Source: Niabella sp. (lineage in GTDB: Bacteria; Bacteroidota; Bacteroidia; Chitinophagales; Chitinophagaceae). From it: 64,000 nt of DNA. The stretch lies in contig JAPUDO010000006.1 of the NCBI GenBank assembly GCA_027493055.1, positions 62,001-126,000 of the forward strand, in the 5' to 3' direction. Below the pieces are notes generated by a model. That model searched no databases and had not been told where the DNA came from. It was given only the letters and a program-made list of their open reading frames with translations. Positions 1-9,042 of this stretch are shown piece by piece (positions within the stretch are counted from its first letter, which is position 1; the number at the start of each line of letters is the position of its first letter). A program made the position numbers and the translations under genes.

Positions 1-855
<855 letters not shown>

Positions 856-1839
856 ATGAAACGGAAATTAGGCACAACTGAAGTTGAAATAACACCCATT
901 ACAATGGGCGCATGGGCTATAGGCGGATTTATGTGGGGAGGCAATGATGAAAAAGATTCGATTGCTGCTATACAGGCTTATATTGACAATGGAGTAACGT
1001 CCATAGACACGGCGCCTATTTATGGTTTTGGTTACAGCGAAGAGCTGGTAGGCAAAGCCATAAAAAATTATGACCGCAGCAAAGTACAGATACTGACCAA
1101 ATTTGGAATGGTATGGGACAGGGAACAGGGCAATTTTGCGATGGAAGGCAAGGACAATGCCGGCCAACACCAAAAAGTGTATCGCTATGGAGGCTACGAT
1201 AAGGCACTGAGCGATGTAGATGAAAGCCTGAAACGACTGCAAACCGATTATATAGACCTGATACAATTGCACTGGCCGGATACCACCACCCCGATTGATG
1301 AAACCATGCGCGCAATGGAAAAGATGCTGCAGCAAGGCAAGGTACGCGCTATTGGCGTATGCAATTACAATGCAGCCCAGCTGAAAGAAGCAGAGCAAAC
1401 AGTAAAATTACAGAGCAACCAGGTACCTTACAGCATGTTAAAACGCGATATTGAAAAAGAAGTGGTGCCATATGCGCTGCAAAATAACTTATCGATCATC
1501 GCTTACAGCCCGATGGAGCGTGGCCTGCTGACGGGCAAATACAAGACAATAGATGCCTTTCCTGAAGGCGACCACCGTAATAATTATTTTAAAAGATTTG
1601 ACTTCGCAGCGGTCAAAACGCTTACTGACAATCTTACTGATTTAGCATCGAAATACAATGCCACTGCAGGGCAATTAGTACTGGCCTGGACCTTTCATCA
1701 GCCCGCCGTTGCTGCAGCCCTGGCCGGCGCCCGTAATGCGCAGCAAGCCCAAGAAAATGCAAAGGCAATGGTTATATCTATTAGTGATGACGATTTAACG
1801 CTAATCAACGGATGGCTGAATGATAAATTTCTTTTATAA
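856..1839 (+). CDS. Aldo/keto reductase
   Basis: A 327-residue member of the NADP(H)-dependent aldo/keto reductase superfamily (single TIM barrel, cytosolic). The catalytic tetrad is visible as D51 (SIDTAP), Y56, K82 (LTKFG) and H139 (LIQLHWPD), and the C-terminal part has the cofactor-binding pattern around AAALAGARNAQQ. Length is normal. The substrate cannot be inferred; members of this branch reduce sugars, aldehydes or other carbonyls. A PfkB-type sugar kinase follows 96 bp downstream on the same strand, which suggests, weakly, carbohydrate metabolism. Confidence 0.93.
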   Translation: MKRKLGTTEVEITPITMGAWAIGGFMWGGNDEKDSIAAIQAYIDNGVTSIDTAPIYGFGYSEELVGKAIKNYDRSKVQILTKFGMVWDREQGNFAMEGKDNAGQHQKVYRYGGYDKALSDVDESLKRLQTDYIDLIQLHWPDTTTPIDETMRAMEKMLQQGKVRAIGVCNYNAAQLKEAEQTVKLQSNQVPYSMLKRDIEKEVVPYALQNNLSIIAYSPMERGLLTGKYKTIDAFPEGDHRNNYFKRFDFAAVKTLTDNLTDLASKYNATAGQLVLAWTFHQPAVAAALAGARNAQQAQENAKAMVISISDDDLTLINGWLNDKFLL

Positions 1840-1922
1840 AAGTCGGAGGTCTGAAGTCGGAAGTCAGCGTCCGAAACTTCGGTCTTCTGACCTCTGCCTT
1901 CCGTCTTCCGGTCTTTACGGAC
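1840..1922. repeat. Word-like repeat forming an imperfect long hairpin
   Basis: The spacer between the reductase and the sugar kinase consists of aagtcggaggtctgaagtcg-like words in the first half and their near reverse complements (cttctgacctctgccttccg) in the second half, so the transcript could fold into an imperfect hairpin. There is no T-run after it, so a terminator role is not supported. Confidence 0.6.
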
Positions 1923-1935
1923 TAAAAAAACATAC

Positions 1936-2802
1936 ATGAAAACGATTTGCTTTGGTGAGGTTTTATGGGACATACTTCCCCATGAGAAAGTTCCGGGTGG
2001 CGCACCCATGAACGTTTGCTATCATTTAAACCGGCTGGGACAGGAGGCTGCCATCATTTCCAAGACAGGCAATGATGAAAACGGGAAAGCGTTGATTGAT
2101 TTCTTACAGCAAAACAATATCAACACCTCGCTGGTGCAGGTGGATAATGATCAGCCAACCGGTACTGTTATTGCCACACAAAAAGGCAATGAAATGGAGT
2201 ACAATATTGTACAGCCGGTAGCATGGGACTTTATAGACTACGATGAAACGCTTATACAAAAAGTAAAAGAGGCTGATTACTTTATTTGTGGCAGCCTTGT
2301 AGCAAGAAGTGAGCATTCCAGGAATACTTTGTTCAAACTTTTAGAAGTTGCTCCAACAAAAATTATAGACATTAACCTGCGCCCTCCGCATTACGATCAA
2401 TTTACCGTAGAAGCGCTGTTTAATAAAGCTGATATTTTAAAACTGAACAATCATGAGCTGGCTTTAATTACCGGCTGGTACAGCAATGAAGCTGATTTTG
2501 AAAAACAGGTGCTGTTGCTAAGTGAAAAATTTTTCATTCCAACCATCATTATTACAAAAGGTGAGGCAGGTGCAGCACTGTTATTTGAAAAAAGATTTTA
2601 TGATCATGCAGGATATAAGGTTGAAGTTGCTGATACCATTGGCAGCGGAGATTCTTTCCTGGCAGGCTTTTTATCAAAATACATAACAGGCCAGTCGCCG
2701 GAAACAGCATTGGCATTTGCCTGCAGGATAGGCGCTTTTGTAGCCTCTCAAAAAGGCGCATGCCCGCAATATGATGTAGATAGTATAGAAAATATATTTT
2801 AA
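1936..2802 (+). CDS. PfkB-family carbohydrate kinase (fructokinase-like)
   Basis: A 288-residue ribokinase/PfkB-fold sugar kinase that would transfer phosphate from ATP to a sugar in the cytosol. The N-terminal GEVLWDILP and GGAPMNVCYHLNRLG motifs resemble fructokinases. The NNHE motif is at 171-174 and the second PfkB signature DTIGSGDSFLAGF at 233-245 contains the catalytic base D239. Length is normal. It ends 6 bp before a small conserved gene with which it is probably cotranscribed. Fructose is the likeliest substrate from the motifs, but this is inference. Confidence 0.92.
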   Translation: MKTICFGEVLWDILPHEKVPGGAPMNVCYHLNRLGQEAAIISKTGNDENGKALIDFLQQNNINTSLVQVDNDQPTGTVIATQKGNEMEYNIVQPVAWDFIDYDETLIQKVKEADYFICGSLVARSEHSRNTLFKLLEVAPTKIIDINLRPPHYDQFTVEALFNKADILKLNNHELALITGWYSNEADFEKQVLLLSEKFFIPTIIITKGEAGAALLFEKRFYDHAGYKVEVADTIGSGDSFLAGFLSKYITGQSPETALAFACRIGAFVASQKGACPQYDVDSIENIF

Positions 2803-2808
2803 GAACTG

Positions 2809-3099
2809 ATGGACCTGACAGCATTTAATCATTCATTAACCGGCGCGGCTCCCCCACCAGACTTAACACTGCTTCAGACCGCACTCTGGCATGCAGCTAA
2901 AAGTGAATGGGATGCTGCACATAAAATAGCCCAGCAACATGAAGGACAAAAAGAGTTCGACCGCCTTCATGCCTATCTGCACAGAGTTGAAGGAGATGAG
3001 TGGAACGCCGGTTACTGGTATAGAAGAGCCGGCGCTACAATGCCCGGTAAAAGCACTGAAGAAGAGCTCAACGATCTCATTAAAGAATGGCTGGGATAA
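2809..3099 (+). CDS. Small conserved protein of unknown function
   Basis: A 96-residue soluble protein with no signal peptide or membrane segment. It is rich in Trp, His and charged residues, and its central part DRLHAYLHRVEGDEWNAGYW, followed by YRRAG, resembles a short conserved family I associate with Bacteroidota and other bacteria, of unknown function. It starts 6 bp after the PfkB kinase stop codon, so it is probably in the same transcript. The frame is unlikely to be a shadow because of this spacing and its composition. Function not recognised. Confidence 0.75.
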   Translation: MDLTAFNHSLTGAAPPPDLTLLQTALWHAAKSEWDAAHKIAQQHEGQKEFDRLHAYLHRVEGDEWNAGYWYRRAGATMPGKSTEEELNDLIKEWLG

Positions 3100-3109
3100 A
3101 TCCGGATCA

Positions 3110-3808
3110 CTAAACTGCAGCGGCTTCCAGCGTTCTTTCCACGATCGGAATCCCATTGATACAACGGCTGGCATCCATCTGCACCCTGCCTACAGAATCC
3201 GGTAACTCTTCTAGCATGACTACATTATTCAAAGCATACTGCAAATAGTAATTGCCTGTATAGTTCTGTTCTTTCAGCACCTGGCACATCTGCTCTATAT
3301 CACCTTGCTGTAACAAGGCCGAGTGCACTGTGGTCCGTACTTCAAAAGGCAGGGAGGAGTTCACCAACACCTGCAACGTTCTTTGAAAACTATCAAAATG
3401 AGAAGTACCGGTTACCTGGCTGTACTTGCTGGCAGGCGCCTTAAAATCAACGGCTACATAGTCTGCCAGGCCCTGGCCGACCAGTACTTCCAACAATTCG
3501 GGGTGAGTACCATTGGTATCTAATTTTACCAGGTATCCTTTTTGCTTAATGGCTGCTGCAAAAGCCGGTAAATTTTTATGAAGCGTACATTCCCCGCCAC
3601 TTAAAACTACTGCATCCAGCAGCGCTTTCCTGGTTTCCAGAAAGTCCAGCGCCTCCTCAAAGCTATGCCGGCCCTTCCCTAAAACGATTTCGGGATTATA
3701 ACAGTAACCGCATCGCATATTACAACCTGCAAACCAAAGGATGGCCGCTACTTTACCGGGATAATCAAGCAGCGAAAAAGGAGTGATATCATAAATCGGC
3801 TTTACCAC
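3110..3808 (-). CDS. nrdG: Anaerobic ribonucleoside-triphosphate reductase activase
   Basis: A 232-residue radical-SAM activase. It uses a [4Fe-4S] cluster and S-adenosylmethionine to install the glycyl radical on NrdD, which makes deoxyribonucleotides without oxygen. The cluster motif CNMRCGYC is present (C29, C33, C36), followed by SGGECTL and a KLDTNG segment typical of the fold. Residues 10-19 (PFSLLDYPGK) match the longer NrdG type found with split or Thermotoga-like NrdD. Its start overlaps the 60-aa glycyl-radical domain gene by 20 bp, so the two are translationally coupled. Confidence 0.93.
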   Translation of the reverse strand: MVKPIYDITPFSLLDYPGKVAAILWFAGCNMRCGYCYNPEIVLGKGRHSFEEALDFLETRKALLDAVVLSGGECTLHKNLPAFAAAIKQKGYLVKLDTNGTHPELLEVLVGQGLADYVAVDFKAPASKYSQVTGTSHFDSFQRTLQVLVNSSLPFEVRTTVHSALLQQGDIEQMCQVLKEQNYTGNYYLQYALNNVVMLEELPDSVGRVQMDASRCINGIPIVERTLEAAAV

Positions 3809-3971
3809 TGCTCACTTTTGAAAAGAACACTCTTTGCTTATGCTCTCCCTTTTTACCAATATTAAAACTTTCCACAGGACGATGATAGCCCATTACCCTG
3901 GTGTACACCATACATTTGGTACGTTTGTCTTCGTTTTGCAGCAGCAGTGCATTAGCATTTTTTGTATTCAT
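3789..3971 (-). CDS. nrdD: Stand-alone glycyl-radical domain of anaerobic ribonucleotide reductase
   Basis: A 60-residue protein matching only the extreme C-terminus of NrdD (the NRDD glycyl-radical segment): CMVYTRVMGYHRPVESFN, followed by IGKKGEHKQR. By alignment with E. coli NrdD (RVCGYLG, radical Gly681, about 31 residues from the end), the radical-bearing residue should be G28, 32 residues from this end. The main NrdD chain (4276-6390) stops before this segment, so the enzyme is made from two polypeptides. The gene overlaps nrdG by 20 bp and lies 304 bp downstream of nrdD. Shape is reminiscent of YfiD, the spare-part glycyl-radical protein of pyruvate formate-lyase. Confidence 0.88.
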   Translation of the reverse strand: MNTKNANALLLQNEDKRTKCMVYTRVMGYHRPVESFNIGKKGEHKQRVFFSKVSSGKADL

Positions 3972-4275
3972 ATTGATTTGTTTTTTTAATTTTTCGGCGT
4001 TTTGTCAGGAAGATTCTTTCATGAAACCTACTGTCGGGTAACTAAATAATGTCTGTCATCCTGAGGCACAAATAATTGCAAATCAAGTTCTTTAAAATAA
4101 CAGAACCGAATGTCATGCTGAGCTTGCCGAAGCATAGTTCGATTGTAAAATACCCTTCGTTAGGCTCAGCCTGACAACGCTTCTTGTCATTCAATGAACT
4201 TAATTTCTTTATTACAGGGGTCTCACCACAACAAGATTTGCCTGACTTATCACTACCATTCTTTCCTTTTGTGAT
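3972..4275. repeat. Spacer between the two nrdD parts with GTCATGCTGAG hairpin element
   Basis: No gene is seen. The core is an inverted-repeat element at about 4110-4182: tgtcatgctgagcttgccga on one side and the matching ccttcgttaggctcagcctg on the other. A related half occurs at 4055 (gtcatcctgaggcac). Hairpins of this GTCATNCTGAG type are frequent in Bacteroidota spacers. It lies exactly between nrdD and its separated glycyl-radical domain. Confidence 0.65.
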
Positions 4276-6390
4276 TTACGCCTGAACTATTTCTTGCTGG
4301 TGTGACAGCTTTCCCAATAATTGTTCATCACATTTGGGGCAGTATTCATGCTCTCCGCTCAGGTAGCCATGCACAGGGCAGATGCTGAATACCGGTGTAA
4401 CAGTAACATAAGGCAACCGGAAATTGGAAATAACCTTCTTTACAAAACTCCGGCAGGCATCGGCATTGCTGATCCGCTCTCTCATGTATAAATGCAGCAC
4501 AGTGCCCCCCGTATATTTACATTGCAGCTCATCCTGCAGCATTAATGCTTCATAGGGGTCTTCTGTAAACTGCGCCGGCAATTGCGAGCTGTTGGTATAG
4601 TAAATATTTTTATCGAACCCGGCCTGTATAATATCTTCAAACCTCTTTTTGTCTTCTTTGGCAAAACGATAGGTTGTGCCCTCAGCGGGAGTGGCTTCCA
4701 GGTTATAAAGATTACCCGTTTCTTCCTGGAACTGCTTCATCCGGTTGCGGATATGGTCCAGTATTTCCAACGCGAATTCTTTACCTTCAGCATCTGCTAT
4801 ATCCAGGCGGTCATTTGAAAAATTACGGATCATTTCATTGAGCCCGTTCACACCAATGGTTGAGAAATGATTACGGAAATGAAGCAGGTACCGTTTGGTA
4901 TAAGGATACAGCCCTCTCTCATACATATCCTGTATAAATACCCTTTTCTTTTCAAGCGTGCTTTTTCCAATGTCCAGCAAATAATCCAGTCGCTCGTACA
5001 GGCCCGCTTTATCCCCTTTAAAAATATATCCCAGCCTTGCCATATTAATAGTAACAACACCAATGCTGCCTGTCATTTCTGCGCTGCCAAACAAACCGTT
5101 TCCCCGCTTCAGCAGCTCTCTTAAGTCCAGCTGAAGCCGACAGCACATGCTTCTTACGGCATTGGGTTTATAGGCTTCAGGATTTTCTATTCTTTTCCCG
5201 TTCTCATCGTACATGTACTGGCTGCCAATAAAATTTTGAAAATACGAAGAACCTATTTTCGCGGTATTCTCAAACAACAGGTCTGTATTAGGTCCGTACC
5301 AGTCAAAATCTTCGGTAATATTTACAGTTGGAATAGGAAAAGTAAAGGGCTGACCATTGGCGTCACCTTCAGTCATTACGGTATAGTACGCCTTATTGAT
5401 CAGTTCCATTTCAGGCTGAAAGTGTTTATAGCACAGGTCTTCCAGGGTATAGGCACCCCGTCCCTTTGCTTTTAATACCAGGTCAGCATCATGGATACCT
5501 GAAAACAGGTGATGATTACTGCGTGTAGGCATTTGATTTTTCAGATCCTCCGGTACGGTCCAGTCAATAGTGATATTTGTAAAAGGCGATTGCCCCCAGC
5601 GTGCCGGTACATTCAGGTTATATACAAAGCTTCTTACGGCCTTTTTAACCTCCTCGTAGTCCAGCTTATCTTTAAACACATACGGCGCCAGATAGGTATC
5701 AAAAGAGCTGAAAGCCTGTGCTCCGGCCCATTCGCTCTGGAGTATGCCCAGGAAGTTGGCCATTTGCCCCAATGCCTCCCTGAAATGATTGGGAGGACGG
5801 CTCTCCACGCGGCTTCTTACGCCATTAAAACCATCATTAAGCAATACTCTCAGGCTCCAGCCCGCACAATAACCGGTAAGGCAATCCAGGTCATGGATAT
5901 GAATATCGCCATTACGATGCGCGTGTCCCTCCTCTTTTGTGTACACTTTATCCAGCCAGTAATTGGCAATTACTTTGCCTGCCACATTATTGACCAGTCC
6001 TGCATTGGAGTAACCTGCATTTGCATTGGCGTTCACCCTCCAATCCTGCTGATGAATATATTCCGTTATGGTCTGTGTGCAATCAATATAAGTAGTATCA
6101 TCATTAATACCAGCCACATGCTCCCGCTGCAATTTGCGGGTATGCCGGTACAGCATAAAGGACCGCATGACCTCGAAATACCCGGCGTTAAACAATTCTT
6201 TTTCTATCAGGTTTTGAATGTCCTCAACCTCCCAGATTGTCTGCTGGCTTATATCCGCCATTACGCGCTCAAAAATATTATTGTCCGGGGCCAGGGACAC
6301 ACTTTCAAAGCCCTTTTCGATGGCATCCTTTATTTTGTAAGAGTGGAATGCTTCAAAATTACCATTACGTTTAATTACATATACTTCCAT
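4276..6390 (-). CDS. nrdD: Anaerobic ribonucleoside-triphosphate reductase, large chain lacking the radical domain
   Basis: A 704-residue class III ribonucleotide reductase that converts NTPs to dNTPs under anoxia. Residues 1-95 form an ATP-cone (starting VYVIKRNGNFEAFHSYKI), the allosteric activity site. The barrel follows, with IHIHDLD, ARWGQSPFTNITIDW and NITEDFDWYGPNTD. Near the end is a metal site C671-x2-H674 ... C684-x2-C687 in CPVHGYLSGEHEYCPKC. The chain then stops 17 residues later and lacks the RVxGY glycyl-radical loop, which is encoded at 3789-3971. It is therefore probably inactive alone. nrdG follows downstream. Confidence 0.93.
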   Translation of the reverse strand: MEVYVIKRNGNFEAFHSYKIKDAIEKGFESVSLAPDNNIFERVMADISQQTIWEVEDIQNLIEKELFNAGYFEVMRSFMLYRHTRKLQREHVAGINDDTTYIDCTQTITEYIHQQDWRVNANANAGYSNAGLVNNVAGKVIANYWLDKVYTKEEGHAHRNGDIHIHDLDCLTGYCAGWSLRVLLNDGFNGVRSRVESRPPNHFREALGQMANFLGILQSEWAGAQAFSSFDTYLAPYVFKDKLDYEEVKKAVRSFVYNLNVPARWGQSPFTNITIDWTVPEDLKNQMPTRSNHHLFSGIHDADLVLKAKGRGAYTLEDLCYKHFQPEMELINKAYYTVMTEGDANGQPFTFPIPTVNITEDFDWYGPNTDLLFENTAKIGSSYFQNFIGSQYMYDENGKRIENPEAYKPNAVRSMCCRLQLDLRELLKRGNGLFGSAEMTGSIGVVTINMARLGYIFKGDKAGLYERLDYLLDIGKSTLEKKRVFIQDMYERGLYPYTKRYLLHFRNHFSTIGVNGLNEMIRNFSNDRLDIADAEGKEFALEILDHIRNRMKQFQEETGNLYNLEATPAEGTTYRFAKEDKKRFEDIIQAGFDKNIYYTNSSQLPAQFTEDPYEALMLQDELQCKYTGGTVLHLYMRERISNADACRSFVKKVISNFRLPYVTVTPVFSICPVHGYLSGEHEYCPKCDEQLLGKLSHQQEIVQA

Positions 6391-7113
6391 AGTTTACCAG
6401 TTTAGGTGTAATATGGTGTGATCAACAGGCAACAAAAAACACAATCCATCAGGTAAATAAAATAAAGATGGATGTAACGCAGCAAATCTTTGTAGCAGCC
6501 AGCGGGCAACAGGCCATACATCAAAAGCAGGTCATAAAGTAACAGCATAAATGCGGTTAGCTATCATTATACTTATACACCGGTTGTTGAAAAAAAACTG
6601 TAACCCAATAGCCATAAGGCTTCCAGGCTAAGGCAGCAGTTGGGCCGCCAGAATTTCTTATTTCAGATCAAAATTTTGGAGAAGAGGTAGTGCAGTCATA
6701 AATATAATACCAACTAATCCCTTATATTTTTAGCGAGTTGCGCTGAAAGCAAAAAGCCGAAAGCTTTATGCATCAAGCCTTATGCTTTCAGCTTCCTGCC
6801 ACAAATTGAGCATTGAATATTGAGTGTTCGGCTATTCTATACACAATCGGGAAATATTCAATAATCAATTTTCAATATGTTAATATTCAATCGTAGTAAA
6901 GAGCGTTCTGCTTTTAGCCTTCGGCCTTTAGCTACCCACTTTCATACCGTACATTGTACACCTTACATCGTACATATATTGCTGGATACTGATTCATAGT
7001 CCATGCCTAAACCCTATCAACTTTTAAACCATTAAACTTTTCAACTTTTCCACCCTTAAATAGCAAAAGCGCCTCATTTCTGAAGCGCTTTTAAAATATC
7101 AATATAGATTATA
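6391..7113. repeat. Gene-free spacer with several families of word-like repeats
   Basis: I see no gene. 6391-6720 holds the presumed nrdD promoter; an inverted repeat atccatc/gatggat at 6444-6473 is the only structure there, and no clear NrdR or FNR box is visible. 6740-7058 is a chain of pseudo-tandem words: gctgaaagcaaaaagccgaa, ttgagcattgaatattgag, gtacattgtacaccttacat and aaccattaaacttttcaact. The spacer ends with a terminator hairpin at 7067-7094. Confidence 0.6.
7067..7094 (-). terminator. Terminator of the rplM-rpsI-rpsB-tsf operon
   Basis: Inverted repeat aaaagcgc ... gcgctttt with an inner tca/tga pair and a small loop, 20 bp downstream of the tsf stop codon. On the minus strand the stem is followed by only a weak T-rich stretch, so it may act in both directions. 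Confidence 0.65.
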
Positions 7114-7947
7114 CTAACCTAAAGCTACTCTTTTAAACTCCAATACATTCACACCGCTTTCTTTCAGGTAATCACCTACAGATTTACCGCCGTCTTTTAC
7201 AAAAGCCTGGGCAGTTAAAGTTTGCTCTTTAAAGAAAGCGCCTAACTTGCCTTCAGCAATTTTAGCCAGCATTTCTTCTGGCTTACCGGCCATTTTAGGA
7301 TCTTCTTTCATGATATCTATAATAACCGATTTTTCACGGGCTACAACATCAGCCGGTACGCTTGCAGCATCTACTGCTACAGGACTTAAAGCAGCTACCT
7401 GCATAGCTACGTCCTTACCAGCTTCAGGAGCGTCTTTATCCAACGCTACTAATACGCCTATACGGTAAGCACCGTGAATATAAGAAGCTACATAAGGAGC
7501 GCTTACTTTTTCAAACTTGGTAATGCCAATCTTTTCACCAATAGAAGCCAGCTTATCATTTACCAGTTCAGCGATCCTGGTACCGCCTACAGTAGCCTCG
7601 TTCAGCTCCTCAACAGAGCTTACATTGTTGGCAATAGCTGCATCGGCAATGCTTTTTACAAAAGCAACAAAATCCTCATTTTTAGATACGAAGTCGGTTT
7701 CGCAGCTTACACATACAATGATACCTGTTTTATTGTCAGCTGTAGTTTGAGCTACCACCACACCTTCTTTTGCTTCACGATCGCTGCGCTTGGCGGCTAC
7801 TTTCTGGCCTTGCTTACGCAGCCAGTCAATGGCGGCTTCAAAGTCGCCGTTGGTTTCTGTAAGGGCCTTGCGGCAATCCATCATACCGGCACCAGTAGCC
7901 TGGCGCAGTTTATTAATATCCTGTGCTGTTATTGTTACTGTACTCAT
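7114..7947 (-). CDS. tsf: Elongation factor Ts
   Basis: A 277-residue guanine nucleotide exchange factor for EF-Tu. The N-terminal UBA-like domain has LRQATGAGMMDCRKAL at 14-29, and the core has the TDFV motif at 84-87 (CVSCETDFVSKNEDF) that contacts EF-Tu, followed by two EF-Ts dimerisation-type subdomains. Length is normal. It is the last gene of the rplM-rpsI-rpsB-tsf cluster, 93 bp after rpsB, and is followed by a hairpin terminator at 7067-7094. Confidence 0.98.
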   Translation of the reverse strand: MSTVTITAQDINKLRQATGAGMMDCRKALTETNGDFEAAIDWLRKQGQKVAAKRSDREAKEGVVVAQTTADNKTGIIVCVSCETDFVSKNEDFVAFVKSIADAAIANNVSSVEELNEATVGGTRIAELVNDKLASIGEKIGITKFEKVSAPYVASYIHGAYRIGVLVALDKDAPEAGKDVAMQVAALSPVAVDAASVPADVVAREKSVIIDIMKEDPKMAGKPEEMLAKIAEGKLGAFFKEQTLTAQAFVKDGGKSVGDYLKESGVNVLEFKRVALG

Positions 7948-8040
7948 TCTAAATTTATGATTTGAGATTTATGATTTGAGATTAATAGTTCACAATACTA
8001 TCATGAACTATTAACTATGAACCATTAAATATGAACGTAA
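7948..8040. repeat. Word-like repeats in the rpsB-tsf spacer
   Basis: The 93-bp spacer is almost entirely made of repeated words: ttatgatttgagatttatga, then agttcacaatactatcatga, then actattaactatgaaccatt. The words alternate with near reverse complements (agttcat/atgaact). The same vocabulary occurs at 40478-40526. Confidence 0.7.
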
Positions 8041-8928
8041 TTATCTTCTTGGTGCACCGCTTCTTGCTCCACCACCACCGGTGCTCCTTCTGCGCTGACC
8101 ACCTTGTCCTTGTCCTGCACCACGACCACGACCACCACGACCCGCTTCTGCTTCTGCTTCAGCCTGTATTTTAGCAGCCTGCTTTTCATTCTCATCTGAA
8201 AAATTATCTTCTACTTCCTCATCTTTAGCAGCCTGCCTTTCAGCAAGCCCTTCTTCAATTGCTGCAGTAATATAGTTTACAATAATAGCGATAGATTTTG
8301 TAGCATCATCATTTGCGGGGATAGCAAAATCTACTTTATTAGGATCACAGTTTGTATCTACCACGCCAAAAGTGCTGATGCCAAGGCGCTTTGACTCTGC
8401 CAGGGCAATATGCTCATGACCTATATCTACAATGAATAAAGCAGCAGGTACACGGCCCAGCTGAGCGATACCGCCCAATACTTTCTCCATTTTATCTTTA
8501 TCGCGTGTAAGCGTAAGGCGCTCTTTCTTGGTAATGCTGTCAAAAGAACCATCGCTCAGCATTTTTTCAATGCTCTGCATTTTCTTAACGCTTTTACGTA
8601 CTGTGTTAAAGTTGGTAAGCATACCACCTAACCAGCGCTCTGTAACATAAGGCATTCCTACCTTTTGAGCACACTCAGTTACAATATCCTTTGCCTGCTT
8701 TTTGGTACCAACAAACAATATTTTTTTACCGCTGCGTGCTATTTGTTTCATAGCGGCTGCAGTTTCCTGCAAGCATTCAACGGTTTTGTTAAGGTCAATG
8801 ATATGGATACCTTTTTTCTCAGCAAAAATGTAAGGTAACATTTTAGGGTTCCATTTCTTTTTTAAGTGCCCGAAATGTACGCCTGCATCCAGAAGCTGCT
8901 GTTGTAATGATGTATTGTTATTTTCCAT
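8041..8928 (-). CDS. rpsB: 30S ribosomal protein S2 with an Arg/Gly-rich tail
   Basis: A 295-residue S2, component of the small ribosomal subunit. The S2 core (AGVHFGHLKKKWNPKM at 15-30, RWLGGMLTNFNTV at 98-110, DIGHEHIALAES at 168-179) ends near residue 233. Residues 236-262 are acidic and Ala/Glu-rich, and 263-295 are Gly/Arg/Gln-rich with RGG-type repeats (GRGGRGRGAGQGQGGQRRR). This makes the protein about 50 residues longer than E. coli S2. It lies in the rplM-rpsI-rpsB-tsf order usual in this phylum. Confidence 0.97.
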   Translation of the reverse strand: MENNNTSLQQQLLDAGVHFGHLKKKWNPKMLPYIFAEKKGIHIIDLNKTVECLQETAAAMKQIARSGKKILFVGTKKQAKDIVTECAQKVGMPYVTERWLGGMLTNFNTVRKSVKKMQSIEKMLSDGSFDSITKKERLTLTRDKDKMEKVLGGIAQLGRVPAALFIVDIGHEHIALAESKRLGISTFGVVDTNCDPNKVDFAIPANDDATKSIAIIVNYITAAIEEGLAERQAAKDEEVEDNFSDENEKQAAKIQAEAEAEAGRGGRGRGAGQGQGGQRRRSTGGGGARSGAPRR

Positions 8929-8934
8929 CTTTTA

Positions 8935-9042
8935 AAGCCCCTCCAAACCTCCCCGAAGGGGAGGCTTACAGGTTTGATTTTTATTGTTAATGATATAATT
9001 ATATAGAGTCCCAATTTCCCCCTCCGGGGAATAATGGGGGCC
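8935..9042. repeat. Nested palindromic C-rich element in the rpsI-rpsB spacer
   Basis: The element fills the spacer: the right arm abuts the rpsI stop codon (ccccctccggggaataatgg, then gggcc) and the left arm (cccctccaaacctccccgaa, then ggggagg) ends just before the rpsB start. Each arm is itself a hairpin and the two arms are inverted relative to each other. The same architecture is present at 11118-11234 (inside purH), 42202-42298 and 47888-48028. Confidence 0.8.

Noticed and set aside
868..1398. 176-codon frame antisense to the aldo/keto reductase
   Set aside because: Cys/Tyr/Ile-rich shadow of a conserved gene with no motif of its own.
4276..4278. Frameshift or assembly error as the cause of the split nrdD
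   Set aside because: The two parts are 304 bp apart with a repeat element and stop codons between, and the small gene has its own start and overlaps nrdG, so a simple frameshift cannot join them.
5509..6405. 298-codon plus-strand frame opposite nrdD
   Set aside because: Fully antisense to the well supported nrdD; its sequence has no recognisable domain and mirrors nrdD codon bias.
6391..6480. NrdR or FNR box before nrdD
   Set aside because: Only partial matches (ttgatcacacc) and a weak inverted repeat were found; not enough to claim a site.
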